NCBI RefSeq assembly: GCF_039540195.1
Contig: NZ_BAABEO010000011.1
Coordinates: forward strand, 198,766-262,765
DNA from: Zafaria ginkgonis
Lineage (GTDB): Bacteria; Actinomycetota; Actinomycetes; Actinomycetales; Micrococcaceae
Direction: 5' to 3'
Length of the DNA: 64,000 nt
Translations under genes and position numbers: made by a program
Shown: piece after piece, positions 49,847 through 58,908 of the stretch
Numbering within the stretch: the first letter of the stretch is position 1
Layout of the letters: each line of letters starts with the position of its first letter
The notes under the pieces: model-generated
Seen by the model: only the letters and a program-made list of their open reading frames with translations
Database searches by the model: none
What the model was told of the DNA's origin: nothing

Positions 49847-51256
49847 ATGACGACGGATCAGATGCACACAGGCGTCCAGCAGCCACCCGGCGCCCCCGTA
49901 TCGGCCGGAAACCCGCCGGTGCTCCAGGTGCGCCGCGGTCGGTGGGTCGACAACTGGAACGCCGAAAACAGCGTCTTCTGGGAGGGCGTCGGCCGCGCGA
50001 CGGCGGCGCTGAACCTCAAATGGTCGATCTTCTGCGAGTTCCTCGGCTTTGTGGTCTGGCAGCTGTGGTCGATCGTTGCGATCAACCTCCCGGCCGCCGG
50101 CTTCCAGCTGAGCACCGGCGAGATCTTCTGGCTGATCTCGATGCCCAGCCTCGTCGGCGCGACGCTGCGCATCCCCTACACCTTCATGGTCGCCCGCTTC
50201 GGCGGCCGAAACTGGACGATCGTCTCCGCGCTGCTGCTCCTGCTGCCGGCCGGCGGCATGGCCTTGGCCGTCTCCACGCCCACCACCCCCTTCTGGGCGC
50301 TGCTGGTGCTGGCCGGAATGGCCGGCTTCGGCGGCGGCAACTTCGCCAGCTCGATGGCCAACATCACCTACTTCTACCCGGCCCGGGAAAAGGGCTGGGC
50401 GCTGGGGCTGAACGCAGCGGGCGGCAACCTGGGGGCCGCCGTCGCGCAGCTCGTGGTCCCGGTGGCCATCACCGTCTTCGCCGCCGGCACGCTGAACCTT
50501 CCCATGGCCGGGCTGATCTGGATCCCGCTGATCCTGCTGGCCGCCTGGGGCGCCTGGAAGTACATGCACAACCTCAGCCACGCCAAGGGCGACGTCGCCG
50601 GATCCCTGGCCGCGCTGCGCGAACCGCACCTGTGGATCATCTCCCTGCTCTACATCGGCACCTTCGGCTCGTTCATCGGCTTCTCCGCCGTCTTCCCCAA
50701 GCTGATCAAGGACACCTTCCCCGAGTTCTCCAGCTTCGCCGTCGCCGGGGCAGCCCTGTCGCTGTCCTTCCTCGGCCCGCTGGTGGGCTCCCTGTCCCGC
50801 CCGCTGGGCGGCCGCCTGGCGGATCGGATCGGCGGGGCACGGATCACCGTGACGGCGTTCGCCGCCATGGCCACGATCACGGTCGCCGTCATCGCCACGC
50901 TGCCGCTGGGCAACTTCTGGCTCTTCCTGTTCCTGTTCATGCTGCTCTTCGCCTCCAGCGGCATCGGCAACGGTTCCACCTACAAGATGATTCCCACGGT
51001 CTTCTCCCTGCGCTCGGTGGAGAACGCCGACGCGGTGGGTCCGGAGCGCAAGGCCTCCGCCGCGCTGGGCCTGGTCTCGGCCATCGGCGCCTACGGCGGC
51101 TTCCTCATCCCGCAGGTGCTGGGCCTGTCCGCCACCGCCACCGGCGGCTACATCCCGGCGTTCGTCGGGTTCGTCGCGACCTACCTCCTCCTGCTGGGAC
51201 TGGCCTGGTTCTGCTACCTGCGCCCCGGCACCGTCTTCGCCCGGCAGGGGGTCTAG
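49847..51256 (+). CDS. narK: Nitrate/nitrite transporter, NarK family
   Basis: A 469-residue MFS protein with about 12 hydrophobic helices. The nitrate-signature regions GFGGGNFASSMANITYFYP in helix 5 and a Gly-rich GIGNGSTYKMIP in helix 11 mark NarK/NasA carriers that import nitrate or exchange it for nitrite. A 60-residue N-terminal tail precedes helix 1. The gene is 3 bases from the nitrate reductase gene and starts a likely assimilation operon. Confidence 0.94.
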   Translation: MTTDQMHTGVQQPPGAPVSAGNPPVLQVRRGRWVDNWNAENSVFWEGVGRATAALNLKWSIFCEFLGFVVWQLWSIVAINLPAAGFQLSTGEIFWLISMPSLVGATLRIPYTFMVARFGGRNWTIVSALLLLLPAGGMALAVSTPTTPFWALLVLAGMAGFGGGNFASSMANITYFYPAREKGWALGLNAAGGNLGAAVAQLVVPVAITVFAAGTLNLPMAGLIWIPLILLAAWGAWKYMHNLSHAKGDVAGSLAALREPHLWIISLLYIGTFGSFIGFSAVFPKLIKDTFPEFSSFAVAGAALSLSFLGPLVGSLSRPLGGRLADRIGGARITVTAFAAMATITVAVIATLPLGNFWLFLFLFMLLFASSGIGNGSTYKMIPTVFSLRSVENADAVGPERKASAALGLVSAIGAYGGFLIPQVLGLSATATGGYIPAFVGFVATYLLLLGLAWFCYLRPGTVFARQGV

Positions 51257-51259
51257 CCC

Positions 51260-53536
51260 ATGCCCCAGGCCGGCTCCACCCCCGCAAGCACCCCCACCCA
51301 CTGCCCCTACTGCGCCCTGCAATGCGCCATGTCCGTCTCCCCCGGCCCCGCGGCCGGGGGCCCGGCGGGCGGGTCCCCGGACCGCGGCGCCGGCGTCGAG
51401 CCCCGGCAGTTCCCGACCAACGGCGGCGCCCTGTGCCGCAAGGGATGGTCCTCCGCGCAGCTACTGGGCGCCGCGGACCGCATCGTCGAGCCGCTGCTGC
51501 GCGGTCCCGACGGGGTGCTGCGGCCGGCGGCCTGGGACGAGGTGCTGGACCTGGTCGCCGCGAAGGTGCGCGCGTTGCGCACCGCCCACGGCGCGGACGC
51601 GGTCGCCGTCTTCGGCGCCGGCGGCCTGACCAATGAGAAGGCCTACCAGCTGGGGAAGTTCGCGCGGCTGGCGCTGGGCACGCGGCTGATCGACTACAAC
51701 GGACGCTTCTGCATGTCCTCGGCCGCGGCGGCCGGCAACCGGTCCTTCGGGCTGGACCGCGGCCTGCCGTTCCCGCTGACCGACCTCGGCGGCGCCGGCG
51801 CCATCCTGCTGCTCGGCTCGAACGTCGCCGAGACCATGCCGCCGTTCGTGCGGCACCTGCAGGGCGCCCGCGACGCCGGCGGGCTGATCGTCGTCGACCC
51901 CCGCCGCTCCGCCACCGCCCGGCTGTCCGAGGACGGCGCCGGGCTCCACCTGCAGCCGACCCCCGGCACGGACCTGCCGCTGCTGCTCGGCCTGGCGCAC
52001 GTGGTGCTCGCCGAGGGCCTGGCCGACGAGGACTACCTGGCCCGGCGGACCGTCGGCCGGGACGCCGTCGCCCGTTCCGTCGCCCCCTGGTGGCCCGAAC
52101 GCGTGCAGGCCACCACCGGCGTTCCCGCCGCCCTGCTGCGCACGGCCGCCCGCCGGCTGGCGGAGACCGCCCGGGCCGCCCGCGCCGGCGGGGCCCCCGT
52201 CTACGTGCTGACCGGCCGCGGCGTGGAGCAGCACGTCAACGGCACCGACACCACCACCGCCGCGATCAACCTGGCCCTGCTGCTGGGGCTGCCCGGCACC
52301 CGAGCGGGCGGCTTCGGCACCCTCACCGGGCAGGGCAACGGGCAGGGCGGGCGCGAGCACGGCCAGAAGTCGGACCAGCTGCCCGGGTACCGGAAGATCA
52401 CCGACCCGGCGCACCGGGCCCACGTGGCGGCCGCCTGGGGCGTGGACGAGTCCCTCATCCCCGGCCCGGGCGTGCCCGCCACCGAACTGCTGCACAGCCT
52501 GGGGCTGCCCGGCGGCCCGCGGATGCTGTTCGTCCACGGTTCCAACGTGGCGGTCTCCGCGCCCGACGCCGGACGGGTCATCGAGGGGTTGCGCCGGCTC
52601 GACTTCCTCGTCGTCGCCGACTTCTTCCTCTCCGAAACCGCGGCCGAGGCGGACGTGGTCCTGCCCGTCCTCCAGTGGGCCGAGGAGGAGGGCACCATGA
52701 CCAACCTGGAGGGACGCATCCTGCGCCGCCGCCGGGCCGTCACGCCTCCGCCGGGGGCCCGGTCGGAGCTGTGGATCATGGCCGAGCTCGCGCGCCGGCT
52801 GGACGCTCCGGGACGGTTCCCGACCGATGCGCGCGAGGTCTTCGAGGAACTGCGCGAAGCCTCCCGCGGCGGGCTCGCCGACTACTCCGGCATCGACTAC
52901 GCGGCGCTCGACGCCGGGGAAGCGGTCTACTGGCCCTGTCCGGCGGACGCCTCCCCCGCCGCCGGCACGGACGAACACGTTGCGGTGGACAGCCCCACCC
53001 TGCACGGGACTCCGCGCCTGTTTCTGGATGGGTTCGCCCACCCGGACGGCAAGGCCCGGATGGTCGCCGTGCGTTTTGGTGCGGCCGCCGAGCAGCTGAA
53101 CCTGCCGGGCACCCTGACCCTGCTGACCGGACGCCTGCTGGAGCACTACCAGTCGGGCGCCCAGACGCGGCGCGTGCCGGAGTTGAACGCCGCGCAGCCG
53201 GAACTGCGCGCCGAACTGCACCCCGCGACCGCGCTGGCCCACGGCATCGCCGACGGCGACCTGGTCCTGCTCTCCAACGGGCGCGGGCGCGTGGTGGCCC
53301 GCGCCGCGCTGGACGCCGGGATGCGCACCGACTGCGTCTTCCTTCCCTTCCACTTCGCCGGCGACGCCAGCGCCAACCTCCTGACCTCCTCCGCGACCGA
53401 CCCAGTGAGTTCCATGCCAGGTTTCAAGAACGCCTCAGTGTCCCTTTCTCCCCTGCCCGTCGGCGCCCTTCCGGACGCCGGGCCTCGCTCTGCCGCGGAG
53501 GCCGCGGCCCGCCCGCTGGTGGAGGCCGCACGATGA
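51260..53536 (+). CDS. nasC: Assimilatory nitrate reductase catalytic subunit
   Basis: A 758-residue molybdopterin (bis-MGD) oxidoreductase that reduces nitrate to nitrite. The [4Fe-4S] ligands are CPYCALQC near the N-terminus and a fourth Cys in ALCRKG; the loop between them has a Gly/Pro-rich insert. The MGD fold shows ALGTRLIDYNGRFCMSSAA, GSNVAETMP and VVDPRRSATA in order. No extra C-terminal BFD or flavin domain is present, since those are in the next gene. Its stop overlaps the next ATG. I see no siroheme nitrite reductase in the window. Confidence 0.93.
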   Translation: MPQAGSTPASTPTHCPYCALQCAMSVSPGPAAGGPAGGSPDRGAGVEPRQFPTNGGALCRKGWSSAQLLGAADRIVEPLLRGPDGVLRPAAWDEVLDLVAAKVRALRTAHGADAVAVFGAGGLTNEKAYQLGKFARLALGTRLIDYNGRFCMSSAAAAGNRSFGLDRGLPFPLTDLGGAGAILLLGSNVAETMPPFVRHLQGARDAGGLIVVDPRRSATARLSEDGAGLHLQPTPGTDLPLLLGLAHVVLAEGLADEDYLARRTVGRDAVARSVAPWWPERVQATTGVPAALLRTAARRLAETARAARAGGAPVYVLTGRGVEQHVNGTDTTTAAINLALLLGLPGTRAGGFGTLTGQGNGQGGREHGQKSDQLPGYRKITDPAHRAHVAAAWGVDESLIPGPGVPATELLHSLGLPGGPRMLFVHGSNVAVSAPDAGRVIEGLRRLDFLVVADFFLSETAAEADVVLPVLQWAEEEGTMTNLEGRILRRRRAVTPPPGARSELWIMAELARRLDAPGRFPTDAREVFEELREASRGGLADYSGIDYAALDAGEAVYWPCPADASPAAGTDEHVAVDSPTLHGTPRLFLDGFAHPDGKARMVAVRFGAAAEQLNLPGTLTLLTGRLLEHYQSGAQTRRVPELNAAQPELRAELHPATALAHGIADGDLVLLSNGRGRVVARAALDAGMRTDCVFLPFHFAGDASANLLTSSATDPVSSMPGFKNASVSLSPLPVGALPDAGPRSAAEAAARPLVEAAR

Positions 53537-55053
53537 GCGCGCCCGAGCGGATCGTGGTGCTGGGCTTCGGTCCCGTGGCCGCACGGCTGGTCGAGGACCT
53601 CCTGCCCGCGCTCCGCGCCGGCCGGGTCCTGGTGACGGTCGTCGGCGCCGAGGCGCACGCCGCGTACAACCGTGTCCTGATCGCCGACGTGGGCACCGGC
53701 CGGACCGCCCCGGAGGCCGTGGCGCTGGCCGACGCGGAGGACCTGGCGGCCGAGGGCGTCGAGGTTCGCCTCGGGACCGCGGCCCGGCGCGTGGACCGCG
53801 CCCGCCGCACCGTCCTGCTCTCCGACGGCAGCACGCTGCCCTACGACCGGCTCGTCTTCGCCACCGGCGCCCGTGCGGTGGTGCCGGTGCTGCGCGGGCT
53901 GGACTTCTCCCCGCACGGGGAGCCGCACCTGCCCCCGGGCGTGGTGGCGCTGCGCAACCTCGACGACGCCGCGGCACTGCTGCCGGTGGTGCGTTCCGGC
54001 GGCCGGGTGGTGGTGCTCGGCGGCGGCATCCTCGGCGTGGAGGCGGCCTTGGCCATCCGGGAGCAGGGCGCCCGCGCCGCGCTGGTGCACCACGGCGGCA
54101 TCCCGCTGGCCCGCGCCCTGGACCACGACGGCGGCCGGCTGCTCTCCGCCGCGCTCACCGCGGCCGGCGTCGAGGTGGTGCCCCAGGCCAAGGCGGTCGC
54201 CGTCCGGCTGGACGAGGGGCGCTTCACGGGGCTGGAACTGGAGGACGGAACCGTGGTGGCAGGGGACCTGCTGGTGCTCTCCGTCGGGGTCCGGGCGCGC
54301 GCCGAACTGGCCGAGGGCTGCGGCCTGGCGGTGGATCGCGGAATCGTGGTGGATCCGTTCCTCCGGGCGGACACCGAGGACCGCGTCTTCGCGATCGGCG
54401 ACTGCGCCGCCGTGGACGGACGCCCGCCCAGCGGGCTGATCGGCCCCGGCTGGACGCAGGCGGCGTGGCTCGCCCGCTACCTGGCGGAGCACCCGGCCCC
54501 GAGCTTCCTCGACGGGCCAGAGCCGGCCGCGGGCGAGGTGGAGCCCCCGGCAGCGGAGCGCCCGGGCGTTATCCTGCTCAAGGCCCGCGGGGTCGACGTC
54601 GCCGCCGGCGGCGACGTCTCCGCCGGCCCTTGGGACTCCGTTCTGGTGGGCGACGTCCCGCAGCGGGTGGCCGTCTGGGCCGACCCGGCGCAGGGACGGT
54701 ACTGCAAGATGGCCACGGTCGACGGGGTGCTGGTGGGCTTCGTGGCGGTCGGCATGCCGCGCACCGCGGCGGAGCTCGTCCTGCTCTACGAACGCGGCGC
54801 CGAACTGCCAGCCGACCGCTCCACGCTCTTCCGGCTCGACGACGCGGCGATGTCCCTGCCTTCGGCCCCGGCCGGCCCGGACGACGTCCTGTGCCGCTGC
54901 AGCGGAGCCACCCACGGCCAGGTCCAGCACGCCGTCGGCGAAGGCTGCTCCACCGTGGAGCAGGTCGGCGCATCCTGCCGCGCCGGCACCGGCTGCGGCG
55001 GGTGCCGGGACAAGATCGAGGCCCTGCTGGCCTCCGCGGTCAGCCCCGCCTGA
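53533..55053 (+). CDS. nasB: NAD(P)H-dependent flavoprotein with a BFD [2Fe-2S] domain (NasB/NirB-N type)
   Basis: A 506-residue electron-transfer flavoprotein. FAD-binding GFGPVAARLVEDLL at the start, a second dinucleotide site GGGILGVEAALAIREQG near residue 160 and FAIGDCAAVDGR near 285 identify the FAD/NAD(P)H part. The C-terminus has a BFD-like cluster site: CRCSGATHGQVQHAV, then CRAGTGCGGC. It probably feeds electrons from NAD(P)H to the nitrate reductase, with which it overlaps by four bases. It lacks the siroheme domain of nitrite reductases. Confidence 0.88.
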   Translation: MSAPERIVVLGFGPVAARLVEDLLPALRAGRVLVTVVGAEAHAAYNRVLIADVGTGRTAPEAVALADAEDLAAEGVEVRLGTAARRVDRARRTVLLSDGSTLPYDRLVFATGARAVVPVLRGLDFSPHGEPHLPPGVVALRNLDDAAALLPVVRSGGRVVVLGGGILGVEAALAIREQGARAALVHHGGIPLARALDHDGGRLLSAALTAAGVEVVPQAKAVAVRLDEGRFTGLELEDGTVVAGDLLVLSVGVRARAELAEGCGLAVDRGIVVDPFLRADTEDRVFAIGDCAAVDGRPPSGLIGPGWTQAAWLARYLAEHPAPSFLDGPEPAAGEVEPPAAERPGVILLKARGVDVAAGGDVSAGPWDSVLVGDVPQRVAVWADPAQGRYCKMATVDGVLVGFVAVGMPRTAAELVLLYERGAELPADRSTLFRLDDAAMSLPSAPAGPDDVLCRCSGATHGQVQHAVGEGCSTVEQVGASCRAGTGCGGCRDKIEALLASAVSPA

Positions 55054-55114
55054 AACCCCGCCCGCCATGGGCCACCGGCCTGACGTGGGCGTCCGCGTCT
55101 GGCAGGATAGGCCC

Positions 55115-55525
55115 ATGGTGGGTTTCCTGATTCGCGTCGTCGTCAATGCCGTGGCCCTGGCCGTCGCCGCCTGGCTCATCCCCGGCATCCGGATCGGGTC
55201 CGAGGTTGCCGGGGCGGATCCCTCGCTTGCCTTCACGGTGCTCAGCTACCTGTTCGTGGGCCTGCTCTTCGGCCTGGTCAATGCGATCGTGCGGCCCATC
55301 GTGTCCCTGCTCGCGCTGCCCATCACCTGCCTGACCCTGGGCCTGTTCGCGATCGTCATCAACGCCGCCATGCTCATGCTGACGTCCTGGATCACCTCGT
55401 TCACCCCGGTCGGCTTCCACGTGGACACGTTTTTCTGGGACGCCGTGTTCGGATCGATCGTGATCGCCATCGTCTCGGCGATCATCGGCTGGCTGGTCCC
55501 CGACCGGTTCGACCGGGGCGAGTAG
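55115..55525 (+). CDS. Small 4-TM protein, mycobacterial phage-holin-like family
   Basis: A 136-residue integral membrane protein with four hydrophobic segments and the pattern LIPGIRIGS..., IVRPIVSLLALPITCLTLGLFAIVINAAML, then WDAVFGSIVIAIVSAIIGWL. This is the small family called phage holin family 4 / YvlD, common on bacterial chromosomes and not proof of a prophage. Its function is unclear. ATG 55115 is used; a run-on upstream start at 55067 is less likely. Confidence 0.85.
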   Translation: MVGFLIRVVVNAVALAVAAWLIPGIRIGSEVAGADPSLAFTVLSYLFVGLLFGLVNAIVRPIVSLLALPITCLTLGLFAIVINAAMLMLTSWITSFTPVGFHVDTFFWDAVFGSIVIAIVSAIIGWLVPDRFDRGE

Positions 55526-55560
55526 GGCGGGCCCCGTTCCGGGGCCGAGTCGGAGCTGAA

Positions 55561-55598
55561 CGAGGCCCCTGCCGCAGGATCATGCGGCAGGGGCCTCG
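55561..55598. terminator. Convergent terminator with a 16-bp stem
   Basis: The arms 55561-55576 and 55583-55598 pair perfectly over a 6-nt loop. It lies between the convergent 4-TM and cupin genes. Confidence 0.85.
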
Positions 55599-55651
55599 CT
55601 GCGGCACGGTGCATCGGAGCGACGCCGGTACCGCGTGCGGGGGCGGAAGGC

Positions 55652-56017
55652 TCAGGCGCCCGTCGGAACGATGGTGTACGCCTTGGTCAGTTCCTCCTCC
55701 ACGAGCCATTCGCCGTTCCAGCCGTCGCCCATCGCACAGGCAACGCCCGGCCGCAGTTCGGTGCGTTCCCCGTTGGCGTGGATGAGCGCGCCGCGGCCGG
55801 ACAGGATCTGGATGAACTCGAGGTAGCCGCTGTGCACCGTGGTGAAGCGCCCGGGCGTGATCCTCCAGTAGCCGACCTCATGCCGGGGGCCTGCATCCAG
55901 GACGAAGGTACGCGCGACCGGGGCGCCTTCACTGATCCGGTCGGCCGCGATTTCCACGGCCTCCGGCCAGTCCAGGTCCGCCACGTTGACGTGCGCAAGG
56001 GTGTCGTTGGTGATCAT
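55652..56017 (-). CDS. EutQ/cupin_3-like cupin protein
   Basis: A 121-residue single cupin domain of the DUF861/EutQ-like group (FTTVHSGYLEFIQILSGRGAL, then ELRPGVACAMGDGWNGEW). Such small cupins often bind a ligand rather than a metal. Its ATG overlaps the stop of the amine oxidase by four bases, so it is coupled to amine oxidation. It may act in aldehyde handling or regulation of the pathway, but nothing in sequence proves a reaction. Confidence 0.83.
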   Translation of the reverse strand: MITNDTLAHVNVADLDWPEAVEIAADRISEGAPVARTFVLDAGPRHEVGYWRITPGRFTTVHSGYLEFIQILSGRGALIHANGERTELRPGVACAMGDGWNGEWLVEEELTKAYTIVPTGA

Positions 56018-57285
56018 GCGCCCACCTCCACGGCCACGGGTGCGCTGATGGCCCCCGTTGCACCAATGGCCTCGGCAGCGCGGCGTCCGGAACGGAGCGC
56101 GCCTTCCATGAGACCGACGAAGTCCGGGTCCAGGTATTCGCCGGCGAAATGCACTCGGCCTATGGGGCTTTCCAGGGCGGCCGAATCGGCGGCCTCCCAC
56201 GCGGCCGGCAGCGCAGCGTAGGCGCCGCGGGCGTACCGGTCCGTGGACCAGGTGGTGACGGTGGCGGTGCCTTCATCCAACTGCAGGTCGGGACGGGATG
56301 CCCGGGCGGCAGCCGCCCACTGCTCCGCCGACTCTTCGACGCGGAAGCGGTCCAAGGCCGCACGCGAGCCCATGAAGCCGTTGAGCACGGGGGCGACTTC
56401 ACCTGTGGCATCGACCGCCGTCCAGGTCCAGAAGCGCCCCGGAACCGACATGACGGCGCTGGTTGGCGCCGGCGCGGCGAGGGGTACGTGGATCTTTGCG
56501 GCGTGCCCCTGAATGACCCGGCCGAGCAACGCTTCCCGAGCGTCGGCGGTCGGAACACGGACGGCTCCCGAACGGATGATGCCCAGCGGAAGCGCCACCA
56601 CGGCCGCATCGTAGCGCTCGGTCCCGGCGGACGTGACGACCTCGACGCCGCCGCGGGTCTCACGCACCTCATGGACCGGGGTATTGAGCCGGATCCGGTC
56701 GCCCAGCAGGCCGCTGAGGCCCAACGCGATCGACTGGTTGCCGCCGGCCACGCGCCAACTCGGCTTCTCCGTGAACGAAGCGACCTGGCTCAGCGCGCCA
56801 GGGCTCAGCTCGGAGGCGGAGACGGCCGCGGAGATCTCCACCCGGCACCGCAGGGCCTCGGTCAGGTGCTCGTCTTCACGCATGCGGGCCAGGACGTCAT
56901 CCACCGTGTACTGTCCCTCGAGGGACTGGGCCAGGGCGGTGGCGCGGGCTCCGGCAGCCGCGATGTCTGCCGTGGTGATCTCGGGGTGTTCGGCCAGTTC
57001 ACGGACGTAGTAGCTCATGCCCGTATCGACCAGGTCCAGGCCCAGGCGTCCGGCGATTTCGCGCAGCTCGTCGTATCCCGAGAGCACGAATTCTGCACCG
57101 TGTTCGATGGTGGCCTCGCGGCCGGAGGGGGTGCCCACCCGGGAGGACCATACGCGCCCGCCGACCCGGTCGCGGGCCTCGAGGACGGTTACGTCGCAGC
57201 CGGCGTCCATCAGGCGGGTGGCCGCGGACAGACCCGCAAAACCGGCCCCAATGACGGCCACTGAAGTGACTTGGTTCTCTGCCAT
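56014..57285 (-). CDS. FAD-dependent amine oxidase
   Basis: A 423-residue flavin amine oxidase of the monoamine/putrescine oxidase family. It has the FAD motif VIGAGFAGLSAATRLMDAGCDVTVLEARDRVGGR at the start (GxGxxG ... E ... GGR), YDAAVVALPLGIIRSG in the substrate region and the C-terminal RVHFAGEYLDPDFVGLMEGALRSGRRAA signature. It oxidises primary or secondary amines to aldehydes. ATG 57285 begins the chain MAENQVTSVAVIGAG. The gene is 21 bases after the MFS gene, in a unit with the cupin. Substrate unknown. Confidence 0.9.
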   Translation of the reverse strand: MAENQVTSVAVIGAGFAGLSAATRLMDAGCDVTVLEARDRVGGRVWSSRVGTPSGREATIEHGAEFVLSGYDELREIAGRLGLDLVDTGMSYYVRELAEHPEITTADIAAAGARATALAQSLEGQYTVDDVLARMREDEHLTEALRCRVEISAAVSASELSPGALSQVASFTEKPSWRVAGGNQSIALGLSGLLGDRIRLNTPVHEVRETRGGVEVVTSAGTERYDAAVVALPLGIIRSGAVRVPTADAREALLGRVIQGHAAKIHVPLAAPAPTSAVMSVPGRFWTWTAVDATGEVAPVLNGFMGSRAALDRFRVEESAEQWAAAARASRPDLQLDEGTATVTTWSTDRYARGAYAALPAAWEAADSAALESPIGRVHFAGEYLDPDFVGLMEGALRSGRRAAEAIGATGAISAPVAVEVGA

Positions 57286-57306
57286 TATTGTTCGCTTTCC
57301 GCCGCG

Positions 57307-58677
57307 TCAGACGAGGCTGGGATCAGGGGTACGGGTGGAGAGGCTGGAGGTCTCGGCCAAGGAGCGGCCCTTCGTTTCGGGCGCCCAGGCAAGGCAGATG
57401 ACGAAGGCGAGCACGGTGACGGCGGCGCCGATGAGCAGCGTTGCCTGAAGGCCGATGGTGCTGATACCGATGGGCAGCAGGTAGGTGCCGGTGGCGGCGC
57501 CGATGCGGGAAATGCCCACGGCCAGGCCGACGGCGGTCGCGCGCACCTCGGTCGGAAACAGTTCGTTCGGGTAGATCCACTCGAGCACGCTCGGTCCGCC
57601 GGAAGACAGGGCGTAGAAGGCGAAGGCAGCGATGACGAACCAGGCCGGGGCATCGGCCCACAGCCCCAGGCCGAGCAGCGCAACGGCCATCAGGGCAAAC
57701 GGAACCACGGTCATGGGGCGGCGGCCCCAGGTCTCGATCAGCCGCAGCGCGGGGATGACGCCAATGGCGAAGAGGGCGGCGATCACCAGTTCGCCCAGGG
57801 TGCCGGCGTCTTCGCCCTTGATGCCTGCGGTGAGGAGAATCAGCGAGCCGAAAGTGTAGAGGGCGTATTGCGGCGTGATCTGGGCGAAGTAGAGCGTGCC
57901 GCACATGATGGTGCGCTTGAGATAGCCGCCGGTCACCAGCATGCGCAGATCGGCCAGCCCGGACCGGCGCTGGGACCCGGAGTCCACGGCGGCGGTGGAT
58001 AGGTCGACGTCCACGCCATAGACCTTGCGGATGACATCCTCCGCTTCCCTCACGCGCCCCTTGCCCACCAGCCAGCGCGGGGATTCGGGAATGCCGCGGC
58101 GCATCAGAACGATGATGATGCCCAGGATTGCGCCGCTGAAGAGCATCCAGCGCCAAAGATCGTGGCCTCCGGACAGCGAGACCATCACGAAGCCGACCAC
58201 AAAGGCGGTCATGGCGCCGAGGGACCAGGCAAGTCCGGAAAGACCAATCATGTAGCCGCGCCGCTTGGCCGGCGTGAACTCCGTCAACAGCGATGTCGCG
58301 ATGGGGTAGTCCGCGCCGATGGCCAGGCCCAGAATGAAGCGCAGGACGATGAGTTGCCACGCGTCGGTGATGAAGGCGGTGAGCGCACACGAGGCCACCA
58401 GGACCGTCAGGTCGAGGGCGTACATCTTCTCCCGGCCAATCCGGTCGGTCAGCGCCCCGAAGAGGGTCGCGCCAAAGAAGATGCCGATCAGGGAGGCGGC
58501 GCCGATCAGCCCCATTTGGCCAGGAGTGGCGGGAATGTCTTCGGCGAAGCCAAGCATCGCAACGCCGATCAAGCTAAGCACGTAGCCGTCGAGGAACGGA
58601 CCGCCGCAACACGCGATAAGCAGTTTGCGGTGGAACTTCGTCGTCGGCGCGTTGTCGATCACGCGGAATGCGTCCAC
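57307..58677 (-). CDS. MFS transporter (sugar-porter-like), amine cluster
   Basis: A 456-residue MFS protein with about 12 helices. GALTDRIGREKMY follows helix 2, and PESPRWLVGKGRVREAE after helix 6 is the sugar-porter/organic-cation signature. GTG 58677 is preferred because AAGGAG stands just before it. It lies upstream of the amine oxidase and cupin and downstream of PucR, suggesting import of the amine or its precursor. Confidence 0.86.
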   Translation of the reverse strand: MDAFRVIDNAPTTKFHRKLLIACCGGPFLDGYVLSLIGVAMLGFAEDIPATPGQMGLIGAASLIGIFFGATLFGALTDRIGREKMYALDLTVLVASCALTAFITDAWQLIVLRFILGLAIGADYPIATSLLTEFTPAKRRGYMIGLSGLAWSLGAMTAFVVGFVMVSLSGGHDLWRWMLFSGAILGIIIVLMRRGIPESPRWLVGKGRVREAEDVIRKVYGVDVDLSTAAVDSGSQRRSGLADLRMLVTGGYLKRTIMCGTLYFAQITPQYALYTFGSLILLTAGIKGEDAGTLGELVIAALFAIGVIPALRLIETWGRRPMTVVPFALMAVALLGLGLWADAPAWFVIAAFAFYALSSGGPSVLEWIYPNELFPTEVRATAVGLAVGISRIGAATGTYLLPIGISTIGLQATLLIGAAVTVLAFVICLAWAPETKGRSLAETSSLSTRTPDPSLV

Positions 58678-58908
58678 GGGACCCTCCTTCAAGAGATGCA
58701 ACCTAGGAACTGGAACCGGGCCGTTGATGTGACCCAAGACCCGCATCAACGTTAGGTGGCTCACAGGCGCGCGTTTCACGTACATCAGTACCAAGGGCAC
58801 GGTTCATTCCGTCTTGAAGTACAGGACGGCCGCCGTGACTTGGGCCGACGTCCCCAGAAGAACCATGAGACGGCCAGGATTTGGGGCAGGCGGGTGGTGC
58901 CCCTGGAA

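Noticed and set aside
55115..55525. Phage-holin-like protein as a sign of a prophage
   Set aside because: The family is a common chromosomal 4-TM family and no integrase, capsid or tail genes are nearby.
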